Of a DNA stretch of 21,306 bases, positions 1 through 8,423 are shown one piece after another. The notes beneath the pieces were generated by a model, which saw nothing but the letters and a program-made list of their open reading frames with translations, was not told the DNA's origin and did no database searches. The translations under genes were made by a program, and so were the position numbers. The DNA comes from CAZCZR01 sp964503455 (lineage in GTDB: Bacteria > Bacillota > Clostridia > UBA1381). Every line of letters begins with the position of its first letter. Position 1 is the stretch's first letter. The stretch spans positions 1-21,306 of the forward strand of contig CAZCZR010000029.1 in NCBI GenBank assembly GCA_964503455.1. The letters are read 5' to 3'.

Positions 1-79
1 TTACTCATTCTATATATTTCTGCCTTTTTGCGGTCTGGAGTTTTTTAACATCCCCGACTGTTTTTTCGAAAATGTCAGC

Positions 80-1186
80 TCAGTCATCAAGCAGCGCAAG
101 ACCGCCGTCCGCCTGAAGCTGTGACAGGGAGTAGAGTATCAGCACATCGTCTATGCCCTCGCCGCGCAGATATTCGGAGGGAAGCTCCGTAAAGCTTCTT
201 AAGTCTATAAGGTACATTTCCTCATAGTTTTGAGCCGCAAGAGGCGCAAGCATATTAAAATACGAGTCCCTGAATACGGCTATCCGTCTGCCGTTGTGAC
301 ATTCGGGATTGCGGATGATCACAAGCGGGTTGTTGCCGTATACCAAAGCGGCATATTTGTCAAAGGACGAAAGCTTTTCCTCGTCTGTAAGCGTGTCGTA
401 GTGAACGCCGTTTATCTCGGCGTCAAGACCGGGGAAATCGTAGAAGGTAAAATCCTCCGGTTGGGTTAAAAGGTTGGGAAATTTGCGGTAGTAAGCGCCT
501 TTAAAGCCTGATACTGTGCGGATATACGCGTCCTTATCATCTATGTCTTTCCAGTCCATAACGGGCGCAAGCGCGTTGTACAGAACGCCGGCGCCGTCGG
601 CTGTGAGGTGGTGGTCGGTACGGAAATAAAGTCCGGTATCCGATGAGGCGTCCTTGAGCGCCGTAACTATATCCGCGGCAGTGACGTCAAGCCTTGAGTA
701 TATTTCTCTGACAGCGCGGGCTTCGTCGGCTGTGCCGGAATTTTTCGGGAGCTTGTCGGGGTATATTTCCGCCGAGGACGGGATGATGCCCATTGTCACG
801 TTAAAGCCTTCCGCCGCGAAAGAGTTTACAGCCTCTATCACCTTCGGCACGTTTTGCGTGTAAGCGCTGTTTCTTGCGAAGATGAAGCCGTCCTTTCCTA
901 TGATCGCGTCATTGTTTTCGGTGTCGAAGGTAAGTATGTCGGCGGTGTTTTTCAAAAGTATCATACGATCGCGAAGAACCATATGATCGTTTAAATAGCT
1001 TTCAAGCTCCGAGGTGAATCGGTTTTCGGCAAGAGATTTCACCGAAAAAGACGGCGCTTTTGCAAGCGAGCGGTTTTCGGTGTCGGAGAACTCTTTTTCC
1101 GGCAGGATAAAAAACGCCGCCGCAGCCGATACCAGCACGGCAAAGAATACAGTCACAAAGCATATATCGCTTTTTTTGCGTTTCAT
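80..1186 (-). CDS. DHHW/AlgX-like SGNH-fold membrane protein (polysaccharide O-acylation)
   Basis: 368 aa. An N-terminal membrane anchor (about residues 8-28) is followed by an extracytoplasmic SGNH-like domain. Visible motifs are the family-typical GKDGFIF near 97-103, TDHHLT at 190-195 (Asp191, His192, His193) and RDSY at 306-309 with Ser308 as the likely nucleophile. In the AlgJ/AlgX and DHHW families these Asp/His/Ser residues act in O-acetylation of exported polysaccharide, working with an MBOAT partner; that role is inferred here from motifs and from the MBOAT gene just upstream. The start is supported by an AAGGAGGTG ribosome site that overlaps the MBOAT stop codon (12 bases between genes). 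It is the last gene of the four-gene operon visible here. After its TGA stop the same frame stays open for 24 codons to a second TGA at 5-7. The polymer modified is unknown. Confidence 0.85.
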   Translation of the reverse strand: MKRKKSDICFVTVFFAVLVSAAAAFFILPEKEFSDTENRSLAKAPSFSVKSLAENRFTSELESYLNDHMVLRDRMILLKNTADILTFDTENNDAIIGKDGFIFARNSAYTQNVPKVIEAVNSFAAEGFNVTMGIIPSSAEIYPDKLPKNSGTADEARAVREIYSRLDVTAADIVTALKDASSDTGLYFRTDHHLTADGAGVLYNALAPVMDWKDIDDKDAYIRTVSGFKGAYYRKFPNLLTQPEDFTFYDFPGLDAEINGVHYDTLTDEEKLSSFDKYAALVYGNNPLVIIRNPECHNGRRIAVFRDSYFNMLAPLAAQNYEEMYLIDLRSFTELPSEYLRGEGIDDVLILYSLSQLQADGGLALLDD

Positions 1187-1198
1187 ATCGGCACCTCC

Positions 1199-2569
1199 TT
1201 AAAACCTGAAGTACAAAAACGGGTTGTAGCTCTCCGAGGAGAGGAATACGATGCACACCGCGAACAGAGCGAGCATTATGATAATATGCGCCGCGTCCGA
1301 TCTGTCCATCAGCGCCTTTATCTTTGACGGTATGAACGGATGCGCAAACAGCAGACAAAGAGCCAGAACGACACCGTAATTCTTGAGATAGTAAAGCACC
1401 GTCGGATCCCATGAGGGGGTGAACATCGCTTTGAAATATTCAAGCATTGCGGACATATCCGTGATCGAAAATATGCCCCAGCTGATCAACACAATAACGG
1501 TCGTGTATATAAAGCCTATCGCCTTATGGCGGCTCAGAAATTTGCCCATAAACCATTTTTCAAGCGATATGAACACAAAGAAATACAGTCCCCACATTAT
1601 GAAGTTCCAGCCGGCGCCGTGCCAGAAGCCTGTCAGAAACCATACAATAAAGGTATTTATAACAGTGCGCACGAGTCCCTTGCGGTTGCCGCCGAGAGGA
1701 ATGTACACATATTCGCGAAACCACGAGCCGAGCGTTATATGCCATCTGCGCCAAAACTCCGAAACGCTCTTTGAGATAAACGGGAAGTCGAAGTTTTTGG
1801 GGAAGTGGAAGCCGAACATTTTTCCCAGACCTATCGCCATAAGCGAGTAACCGAAGAAATCGTAGTAAAGCTGCAGTCCCGCCGCGCCCAGACCGAGCCA
1901 TGCCGCCGGAGACGAAAGAGCCGCCGTATTTACGGAGGATATCGTATCCCACAGCGAGCCTATGCGGTTTGCGAGCAGCACCTTTGCCGCGAGTCCCGTT
2001 ATAAATACGGTTATGCCGCCGGTAATGTCGGAAAAAGTTACCGTGCGGCTTTTAAGCTCCTTGTCAACGTCCGAATACTGCACAATGGGTCCGGCGATAA
2101 GCTGTGGGAACATTGTCAGGTAAAGAGCTATGTTTATCGGATTTTTGTCCGCATCCACCTTGCCTCGGTACACGTCTATGGTATAGGAGAGTATCTGGAA
2201 GGTGTAAAAGCTTATTCCCAGAGGAAGCGTCAGCTTCAAAGCGCGCAGTCCCGCGCCCGATACGGAATTTATTATGCTTATGAAGAAATCCGCGTACTTG
2301 AAAAACATCAAAAGTCCGAGACTTATGACAAGATCGCCGATAAGTATCAGCCGTTTTTTGCGCTCCCATTTTGTCATTCCCACAGCCGCGAGATAATTCA
2401 CACAAAACGAAAGGGCGATGACCCAAAGGGATTTGATCTCGCCCCACGAATAAAATATCAGACTTGCCGTGAGCAAAACAAGGTTTTTGAAGCGTTTTCC
2501 GACAACGCTGTATAAAAGGTATGTCGCCGGAAGAAAGAAAAATACAAATACAATGCTTGAAAAAACCAT
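1199..2569 (-). CDS. MBOAT family membrane-bound O-acyltransferase
   Basis: 456 aa polytopic membrane protein of the AlgI/DltB type. Many hydrophobic segments span its length, with the hallmark regions RRWHITLGSW (His277) and FWHGAGWN (315-322, His317, the invariant MBOAT histidine), and the conserved FPQLIAGPIV near 154-163. Length is normal for the family. Such proteins pass an acyl group, usually acetyl, across the membrane to an extracytoplasmic SGNH/DHHW partner that places it on a polysaccharide; both kinds of partner flank it here. The gene starts 20 bases after the DUF4358 stop with only a weak ribosome site (GGA), so translation may be partly coupled. It is probably not dltB, because no other dlt gene (dltA, dltC, dltD) is present and the neighbours are of the AlgJ-like class. 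The acyl donor and target polymer cannot be read from sequence. Confidence 0.93.
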   Translation of the reverse strand: MVFSSIVFVFFFLPATYLLYSVVGKRFKNLVLLTASLIFYSWGEIKSLWVIALSFCVNYLAAVGMTKWERKKRLILIGDLVISLGLLMFFKYADFFISIINSVSGAGLRALKLTLPLGISFYTFQILSYTIDVYRGKVDADKNPINIALYLTMFPQLIAGPIVQYSDVDKELKSRTVTFSDITGGITVFITGLAAKVLLANRIGSLWDTISSVNTAALSSPAAWLGLGAAGLQLYYDFFGYSLMAIGLGKMFGFHFPKNFDFPFISKSVSEFWRRWHITLGSWFREYVYIPLGGNRKGLVRTVINTFIVWFLTGFWHGAGWNFIMWGLYFFVFISLEKWFMGKFLSRHKAIGFIYTTVIVLISWGIFSITDMSAMLEYFKAMFTPSWDPTVLYYLKNYGVVLALCLLFAHPFIPSKIKALMDRSDAAHIIIMLALFAVCIVFLSSESYNPFLYFRF

Positions 2570-2589
2570 TTCGCTTTATTCCAATCCGT

Positions 2590-3069
2590 TTACTTTGCAA
2601 GTATTCCCTCGATAAGGCTGTCCGCCGCCGAGGTGTCATCCGCGATTATCATTATCGTGTACAGACCGTAGGTCTTGACGAAGGTATGATCGAACTTGTA
2701 CATCTCCTGCGGCTGATAATCGGAGAAGGCTTCCTTCTGATAGTCGATCCTCTTCTGCATGATAGCCTCCGCGTCAGCGGGGTCTGCATCCTTTTTGAGC
2801 TTGAATACGGCTATCTCGTCCGGAGCGGCCTGCGATGCGCACTTGTAAACGACAACATCGTCGGCAAACGCCAGATCCGAACCGTACTGATCGGGGACGG
2901 CGCTGCTTCTCATGCGGTTAAGCTCCTCTGTCTGAATACCTTCGCTTATTTTTGTATAAACGTCCTCCGGCGAAAGATCCTCTCTGTATGAGGAGCCGCA
3001 GCCCGCCATGCCCATGCACAGCACAAACGCCGCCGCGATCACCGCAAGAGCCTTAAATACTTTTTTCAT
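2590..3069 (-). CDS. DUF4358 family lipoprotein
   Basis: 159 aa from the ATG at 3069, which has an AAAGGAGG ribosome site about 7 bases upstream; a longer frame to 3156 lacks such a site and would overlap the preceding gene. The N-terminus is a lipoprotein signal with a charged start, a hydrophobic stretch and lipobox MAGC with Cys24 as the lipidated residue. The mature part is a small soluble alpha/beta domain resembling DUF4358, which recurs in Clostridia next to SGNH, MBOAT and DHHW genes. Its biochemical role is unknown; the location suggests an accessory factor outside the membrane in the same acylation pathway. It lies 41 bases after the SGNH gene and 20 before the MBOAT gene. Confidence 0.82.
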   Translation of the reverse strand: MKKVFKALAVIAAAFVLCMGMAGCGSSYREDLSPEDVYTKISEGIQTEELNRMRSSAVPDQYGSDLAFADDVVVYKCASQAAPDEIAVFKLKKDADPADAEAIMQKRIDYQKEAFSDYQPQEMYKFDHTFVKTYGLYTIMIIADDTSAADSLIEGILAK

Positions 3070-3110
3070 TATATGCTTCCTCCTTTTGTAAGAACCGGTT
3101 TTGTATATGG

Positions 3111-3941
3111 TTATATTATGCCCTCGCTGCGCATAAAGTCCTCGAATGCGCGGCATCCCTTGGAATTCCAGTGCATACCGTCCTGCTCGGCATAATCGTC
3201 AATAAGAGTTCCGTCCTCCGCGGTATAAATCGGGTCAAGATCGATATATCCGACGTTTTCCTCCAGCGCCATTGCTTTTAAAGCCTCGTTCCATTCGAGT
3301 ATTTTCTCGTTTGAAACACGGGGATGAGCGGATATGTAATTCGGCTCCACAGGAGTTATCGAATAGATAAATATCTTCATATCGGCGTTTATATCCCGTA
3401 TGGAGGCGAGCAGAGATTTATATTTCGAGATCATGGTGTCAAGAGGCATCCATTCGACCTCGTTGCCGCCGAGCATAATGAATACGCTGTCGGCGTTTTC
3501 GGCTTTAAGCGCGGTAATGCCGTCGACTTGCCCGTCCTGCGTCATGAAGTTTGGTTTTGAGGAGATAGTGTCAACGTTTATGCCTATCTTGGAGATGAAT
3601 TTCTCATTTTCCATATAGCCGTATTCCGTGACAGCGGTTATTATGGAGTTGCCCATAAAAACCTTCTTGCCGAGATTGGAGTAGGGACTCTGATCGGCTT
3701 CTGAGCTTTGGCCGTCGGGAGCGTCTGCGGGAGGATCCTGAGCGGCGGTGTCCGCCGAGCCTCCGTCCGGTGATGAAGGCTCGTCAATGGTTACGGACAC
3801 CGACGCGGCTTCTGCGGCGGTTCTTTCAATGCCGGAAAGCTTTGAAAGATACACGATATGCAGAATAATGTCAGCTATCAGCAGGATCACAAACAACCCG
3901 AGCAAAACAAGTGCTGCGCTGCCTTTCGACTGCTTTTTCAT
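3111..3941 (-). CDS. Membrane-anchored SGNH/GDSL hydrolase
   Basis: 276 aa from the ATG at 3941, chosen because GGGAGGTG lies 9 bases upstream; upstream in-frame ATGs (to 4097) lack a site and extend past the predicted promoter. Layout: one membrane segment (about 9-32), a Ser/Pro/Asp-rich linker (52-88), then an SGNH domain. Block I is GNS with Ser99 as nucleophile, block III is GGN (158-160), and block V is D-G-M-H (Asp254, His257) followed by WNSKG. The catalytic set is therefore complete. The family includes carbohydrate esterases and acyltransferases; as first gene of the operon with DUF4358, MBOAT and DHHW, a role in adding or removing O-acyl groups on a surface glycan is the best inference. 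A rhamnogalacturonan acetylesterase role is possible because of the divergent lyase gene but is less likely. Confidence 0.85.
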   Translation of the reverse strand: MKKQSKGSAALVLLGLFVILLIADIILHIVYLSKLSGIERTAAEAASVSVTIDEPSSPDGGSADTAAQDPPADAPDGQSSEADQSPYSNLGKKVFMGNSIITAVTEYGYMENEKFISKIGINVDTISSKPNFMTQDGQVDGITALKAENADSVFIMLGGNEVEWMPLDTMISKYKSLLASIRDINADMKIFIYSITPVEPNYISAHPRVSNEKILEWNEALKAMALEENVGYIDLDPIYTAEDGTLIDDYAEQDGMHWNSKGCRAFEDFMRSEGII

Positions 3942-4020
3942 TGGTAAATTCACCTCCCGAATCATATTATGTCCGTCCTGTAAGGACAGCAATGCTGCAA
4001 TTTTTATCGAAAGCAATATC

Positions 4021-4049
4021 ATTATAGCATATTTTATTTCGTTTGAAAA
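4021..4049 (-). promoter_or_regulatory. Sigma-A promoter of the SGNH-DUF4358-MBOAT-DHHW operon
   Basis: Read on the minus strand: -35 TTTTCA (4044-4049), 17-base spacer, -10 TATAAT (4021-4026) preceded by TGC, an extended -10. The poor -35 and strong extended -10 fit together. Predicted start near 4014 gives a leader of about 72 bases before the ATG at 3941. Confidence 0.65.
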
Positions 4050-4181
4050 GAGGAAAAACGAAAAAAGTTCAAATTTTTTAAAATTTGTGTAATACATTGT
4101 AAACGGAGATAAAAAACAGCGATCTTAATATGAAAAATAACTTACGGAACTGTTCTGCGGAAAAATCTTTGTGCAAATGTA

Positions 4182-4210
4182 TTGACTTTCATACGGAGAT
4201 ATAGTATAAT
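4182..4210 (+). promoter_or_regulatory. Sigma-A promoter of the rhamnogalacturonan lyase gene
   Basis: TTGACT (4182-4187), 17-base spacer, TATAAT (4205-4210): 11 of 12 consensus positions. Predicted start near 4217, about 30 bases before the ATG at 4247. The spacer contains one of two ACGGAGATA copies. Confidence 0.8.
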
Positions 4211-4246
4211 TATTGTATAAATTATATATTGAAAGGCGGAAAAAAT

Positions 4247-7156
4247 ATGAACAGGAAGAAATTGACGGCGATAGCCGTCGGCGCATCGATGCTTTTGCAG
4301 GGCGCTGCGGCTTTAGCTGCCGAACCCGGCGATAATATATTCATCGGTACGGACGCTTCATGCGCCGAAACACAGGCTCTTATCGACAATAGACCCAACA
4401 TAACAAGACAGATGGAATATCTTACGCGCGGGCTTGTGGCGGTCAAATCCGAAAAATCCGTATTTTTGTCGTGGAGATGGCTTGGGACGGAGTCGCTCGA
4501 TGTGAAGTATAACCTTTACCGAAACGGCGAGCTTTTAAACGCCGAGCCGCTTAACGTAACAAATTATATGGACATCAATGCCGTGGACGGAGCGCAATAT
4601 CAGGTAGCTCCCGTGACGGACGGCAAGGAGGGCGAAAAGTGCGATCCTGTGTCCGTTATGGAGAACAACTACTTTGATATACCCATAAAGCAGCCTCCCG
4701 AAAACACGGTAAACGGAGAGAAATACACATATTCGCCCAACGATATGTCGGTCGGAGATCTTGACGGCGACGGCGAGTACGAGTATGTTTTGAAGTGGGA
4801 TCCCTCCAATTCAAAAGATGCGGCGAGCAGCGGCTACACGGGCGAGTGCATCATAGACGCTTACGAAAAGGACGGAACAAGGCTATGGCGCATAAATATG
4901 GGCCCCAATATACGTTCCGGCGCTCATGACACGCAGTTTATGGTATACGATTTCGACCTTGACGGCAAGGCTGAAATGATATGCAGGACCGCTGACGGCA
5001 CTATTGCGGGCGACGGAACTGTCATAGGCGATGATACCAAGAATTACGCCATGAGAAATGACGGAAAGAATCTGCAGGGCCCGCTGTTTTTGACGGCTTT
5101 CAACGGCACGGACGGATCTGTCATAGACACCGTGGACTATTATCCGCAGTCGATAGGCGACAACTGGGATATAAGCTCATGGGGAGATACATGGGGCAAC
5201 AGAAGCGAGAGGTATCTTGCGGCTATAGGCTATCTTGACGGCGAGAAGCCGAGCGCTCTGTTCTGCCGCGGTTACTATACGGGAACGGACGGCCCCACCG
5301 GCGGACGCACCTGTATAGCGGCGTATGATCTTATAGACGGCAAGCTTACTCAGAAATGGGTATTCGACACAATGGATTACAACAATCAGTACATAGGTCA
5401 GGGCAACCACTCCATGTCAACGGCAGATGTTGATTATGACGGGTGCGACGAGATAATATACGGCGCTTTGGCGGTTGATAACGACGGCAAGCCGATGTAC
5501 TCGACAGGACTGGGCCACGGAGACGCTCAGCACGTAGGCGATCTTCTGCCCGACCGCCCGGGACTTGAGGTATTCTCGCCGCACGAATCGAGCGGAGCAA
5601 AGTACGGTTATGAAATGCGTGACGCGAGAACAGGCGAGATACTTATAGGCGAGGAAACCCAGCACGGAGACGTCGGCAGAGGCGCTTCCGACGATATAGA
5701 CCCGCGTTATAAGGGCGCGGAAATGTGGTCAAGCATGGGAGTCCTTGTTGCTGCGGACGGCACGGTCATTTCAAATAAATATACTATGGCGGCCAACTTC
5801 TTTGCATGGTGGGACGGAGATCTCGGCAGAGAGGTGCAGGACGGAATTTATATAAGCAAATGGAACCCCGAAACCTCAAGAACGGACACAATCTTTACGG
5901 CGACAGATACCTTCGCGATCAACGGCACAAAGGCAAATCCCGCGCTTACGGCGGATCTGTTCGGCGACTGGAGAGAGGAAACGATATATCCGCTGAAGGA
6001 TTATTCGGCGCTGCGCGTATACACGACCACAACGCCCACAGGCTACAGGATCCCGACTCTTATGCACGATATTCAGTACAGGAATCATGTAGCTATCCAG
6101 AACGTATGCTATAACCAGCCCACTCATGTGAGCTATTACCTTGGCTACGATACCGAAACCGTTCCCGTGCCGATGATGTTTACAAGCGTAAACGGTACAA
6201 AGACGGAGAATCCGGATCTTTCAAAGAAGAACTGGAGCATAAACGATCTTTACGGCGGCACAAAGGTAACGCTTATGGAAGAAAATCCGGTAGCGCTGAT
6301 AAACGGTGTGCCGACAAGAGTCGAGAACGAGTCAACCGATGTTGTTCCGTTCCAGCAGAATGACAGAGTGTTTGTTCCGCTCAGACTTATAGCGGAGGCA
6401 TACGGCGCGGGCGTTAAGTGGGACGAAGCTACTCAGGGCATTACCATAACATCGCTCGATACGGAAGTGAAGATGAATCTCGGCGCAAAGACGTACACGG
6501 TAAACGGCGAGGCTAAGGAAATGGATGTTGAGCCTGTGACCGTGAGTGACAGGACCTTCGTTCCGATAAGAGCCGTATCGGAGGCTCTCGGCAAGAGCGT
6601 CAAGTGGAAGGACGGTCTTATAGTGATAAGCGATATTGACCAAGACGACATCACAGACGCGGAGTTTGCGGAGATCACGGAAAAGCTCGAAGCGTGTCCG
6701 GTGCCTGAAAAGACCGTGCTTATGCCGCTTAACAAGGGCGAGAAATTCTTCCCGAACCAGCTTGACGTATTCGCGGTTACAGCAAGCGATAACGACGGAA
6801 ATCTTGAAGCGGGAGCGGTTGACTGCGATATGGATACGCGCTGGTCGGCATACGGCCCCAACACACTTGTGGTTGACCTCGGCTCCGAGCAGGAGGTTAC
6901 CGGCGTTGCGATCGCAATGTGGAAAGGCGCGGAGAGAATTTATCCGTTCACGATAGAGTATTCGTCGGATGGAGAGAACTGGACACAGGCTCTTGCAAAG
7001 ACCCAGAACTCCGGCAAGACGGAAAATATGGAGGAATATCCGTTCAGCGAGACCGTAAAGGCGCGTTATATCCGCTACAGCGGCGACGGCGCGACGGATT
7101 TGTCAAAGAACTACTGCCATATCTCGGAGATAGCGATTCTCGGAACGGCGGAATAA
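4247..7156 (+). CDS. Secreted family 11 rhamnogalacturonan lyase with stalk and F5/8 type C domains
   Basis: 969 aa. The ATG at 4247 follows AAAGGCGG by about 7 bases; an in-frame TTG at 4229 is rejected because it lies before that site. Residues 1-24/25 form a signal peptide ending in an Ala-Leu-Ala motif. The region from about 53 to 645 matches polysaccharide lyase family 11 (YesW/YesX type): an N-terminal beta-sandwich, then a propeller with Ca-binding type motifs such as DLDGDG (171-176) and DFDLDG (235-240). These enzymes cleave the rhamnose-galacturonate backbone of pectin RG-I by beta-elimination; endo versus exo action cannot be told here. Residues about 680-795 form a copper amine oxidase N-terminal-like domain (two copies of the VFVPLR/TFVPIR strand motif) and about 837-969 an F5/8 type C (discoidin-like) domain, probably glycan binding. 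No SLH, dockerin or LPXTG anchor is present. Promoter and terminator flank it, so it is monocistronic. Confidence 0.93.
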   Translation: MNRKKLTAIAVGASMLLQGAAALAAEPGDNIFIGTDASCAETQALIDNRPNITRQMEYLTRGLVAVKSEKSVFLSWRWLGTESLDVKYNLYRNGELLNAEPLNVTNYMDINAVDGAQYQVAPVTDGKEGEKCDPVSVMENNYFDIPIKQPPENTVNGEKYTYSPNDMSVGDLDGDGEYEYVLKWDPSNSKDAASSGYTGECIIDAYEKDGTRLWRINMGPNIRSGAHDTQFMVYDFDLDGKAEMICRTADGTIAGDGTVIGDDTKNYAMRNDGKNLQGPLFLTAFNGTDGSVIDTVDYYPQSIGDNWDISSWGDTWGNRSERYLAAIGYLDGEKPSALFCRGYYTGTDGPTGGRTCIAAYDLIDGKLTQKWVFDTMDYNNQYIGQGNHSMSTADVDYDGCDEIIYGALAVDNDGKPMYSTGLGHGDAQHVGDLLPDRPGLEVFSPHESSGAKYGYEMRDARTGEILIGEETQHGDVGRGASDDIDPRYKGAEMWSSMGVLVAADGTVISNKYTMAANFFAWWDGDLGREVQDGIYISKWNPETSRTDTIFTATDTFAINGTKANPALTADLFGDWREETIYPLKDYSALRVYTTTTPTGYRIPTLMHDIQYRNHVAIQNVCYNQPTHVSYYLGYDTETVPVPMMFTSVNGTKTENPDLSKKNWSINDLYGGTKVTLMEENPVALINGVPTRVENESTDVVPFQQNDRVFVPLRLIAEAYGAGVKWDEATQGITITSLDTEVKMNLGAKTYTVNGEAKEMDVEPVTVSDRTFVPIRAVSEALGKSVKWKDGLIVISDIDQDDITDAEFAEITEKLEACPVPEKTVLMPLNKGEKFFPNQLDVFAVTASDNDGNLEAGAVDCDMDTRWSAYGPNTLVVDLGSEQEVTGVAIAMWKGAERIYPFTIEYSSDGENWTQALAKTQNSGKTENMEEYPFSETVKARYIRYSGDGATDLSKNYCHISEIAILGTAE

Positions 7157-7170
7157 TTTAAAAGCAATTA

Positions 7171-7207
7171 AAAGAGGACGCTCACGTATTACGCGGGCGT
7201 CCTTTTG
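7171..7207 (+). terminator. Terminator after the lyase gene, possibly bidirectional
   Basis: Inverted repeat AGGACGCTCACG (7175-7186) and CGCGGGCGTCCT (7192-7203) with loop TATTA, one A-C mismatch and one T-G pair, followed by a short T run. On the other strand the stem is followed by CTCTTTT, so it may also end the rnr-methyltransferase transcript. Confidence 0.75.
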
Positions 7208-7295
7208 CGCATTTGGAAATTGACGTTTCGCAGTACAATGTAATAACTTAAAGCCATAGTCGGGTTTTAATCGTTACATCCTTGCGGAAAACCGT

Positions 7296-8423
7296 TTAAA
7301 TCCTTTTCTTGAAATACTGGTACACATTGCATTTGAGCATACCGTTGTACAGCTTGCGCTTTTTATCGGCGGGTCTGCCGTAGGCGCGTTCAAATTCCTC
7401 GTCGGAGGTGAGTATAAACGCCGCCCAGTTATCGAGGGCGGAGAAGCTTTTTCCTATACCGCGGTATATGCTCCGGCACTCTTTTTTATCGCCGAGACGC
7501 TCCCCGTAGGGAGGATTGGTGATGATCGTGCCGCCGCTTTTGTCAAAAGCGATATTACGCGCGTCAAGGCGCTTGACATATATGCAGTCCGCGACGCCGG
7601 CGTTGTCCGCGTTTTCCTTTATCAGCTTTACGCAGGCGGGGTCTTTATCGGAGGCTGTAATATCGAGAGGTATTATGCGCCTTGCGTCAAGAGCCTCCTC
7701 GCGTACAAGACCGTACTCGTGTTTGTCAAAAAAGCCCATTTCCTCAAAAGCGAAGCTTCTGAAAAGTCCGGGCGCGATATTTCTTTTTATAAGCGCCGCC
7801 TCGACAGGTATCGTGCCTGAACCGGCGAACGGGTCCGCAAGAGGATCCTCGTATCTCCAGCGGCTCAGATACACAAGCGCCGCCGCGATAGTTTCCTTCA
7901 GAGGAGCGGCGTTATGATGCGCGCGGTAGCCGCGCTTGTGAAGCGGAACTCCGGTGGTGTCGAGCATAAGCGTCACGCGGTCTTTGAGTATGGAAAAGCG
8001 TATTTTGCACATGGCGCCGGTTTCAGGGAGGCGTTCTGTGCCGTAGGCTTCGCCGAGTGATACGGCGGCGGCTTTTTTTATTATTGCCTGACAGTCGCGC
8101 ACGCTTGCAAGCTGCGATCTCATGGAATATCCCGTCACGGGGAACATATCGTCACGGCGGATAAACCGCTCCCAGTCACAGGCTTTCGCGCCCTCAAAAA
8201 GCTCGTCAAACGTGACGGCGCTAAATTCGCCTATTTTAATAAGAACTCTTTCGCCGGTGCGAAGCCACATATTCGCAAGGTACACAGCCTCCGCGTCGCC
8301 CTTAAACTCTACCCGCCCGTCCTCGACAGAGGAGGTTTCATAGCCGAGAGCGCGTATCTCGCGCGCCGTGAACGCCTCCAGTCCGAACAGAACCGGAACA
8401 ATAATATCAAAAGTATCAGCCAT
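7296..8423 (-). CDS. THUMP domain class I RNA methyltransferase (RlmL/YpsC-like)
   Basis: 375 aa, the usual length of the single-domain Gram-positive YpsC/RlmL-N type. Order: N-terminal ferredoxin-like and THUMP RNA-binding region (about 1-160), then a Rossmann methyltransferase with the SAM-binding DPFAGSGT motif (197-204) and the catalytic NPPYGERLG motif (303-311) typical of exocyclic-amine (N2-guanine or N6-adenine) methylation. E. coli RlmL makes m2G2445 in 23S rRNA; the same target is plausible but unproven here. The ATG overlaps the RNase R stop by one base (TAATG), so the two genes form an operon and translation is probably coupled. The nearest Shine-Dalgarno-like AAGGA lies about 15 bases upstream within the rnr repeat tail, further than usual. 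Confidence 0.9.
   Translation of the reverse strand: MADTFDIIVPVLFGLEAFTAREIRALGYETSSVEDGRVEFKGDAEAVYLANMWLRTGERVLIKIGEFSAVTFDELFEGAKACDWERFIRRDDMFPVTGYSMRSQLASVRDCQAIIKKAAAVSLGEAYGTERLPETGAMCKIRFSILKDRVTLMLDTTGVPLHKRGYRAHHNAAPLKETIAAALVYLSRWRYEDPLADPFAGSGTIPVEAALIKRNIAPGLFRSFAFEEMGFFDKHEYGLVREEALDARRIIPLDITASDKDPACVKLIKENADNAGVADCIYVKRLDARNIAFDKSGGTIITNPPYGERLGDKKECRSIYRGIGKSFSALDNWAAFILTSDEEFERAYGRPADKKRKLYNGMLKCNVYQYFKKRI

Larger units (their letters stand above)
3942..4246. other. Divergent intergenic region between surface operon and pectin lyase
   Basis: 305 bases, AT-rich, without a supported gene. It holds one promoter on each strand (listed separately), a roughly 72-base leader for the minus-strand operon containing the small repeat-pair GTCC/GGAC near 3970-3990, and the nonamer ACGGAGATA twice (4103-4111 and 4193-4201), the second copy inside the spacer of the plus-strand promoter. 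A TGTAAT-N4-TGTAAA pair lies at 4088-4103. Confidence 0.7.

Noticed and set aside
1805..2515. 236-codon open frame antisense to the MBOAT gene
   Set aside because: Rich in Arg, Tyr and His in the way typical of an antisense frame; no membrane or catalytic pattern.
4098..4111. cre site upstream of the pectin lyase
   Set aside because: TGTAAACGGAGATA differs from the consensus at two positions, is not palindromic and lies about 80 bases before the -35, so it is not supported.
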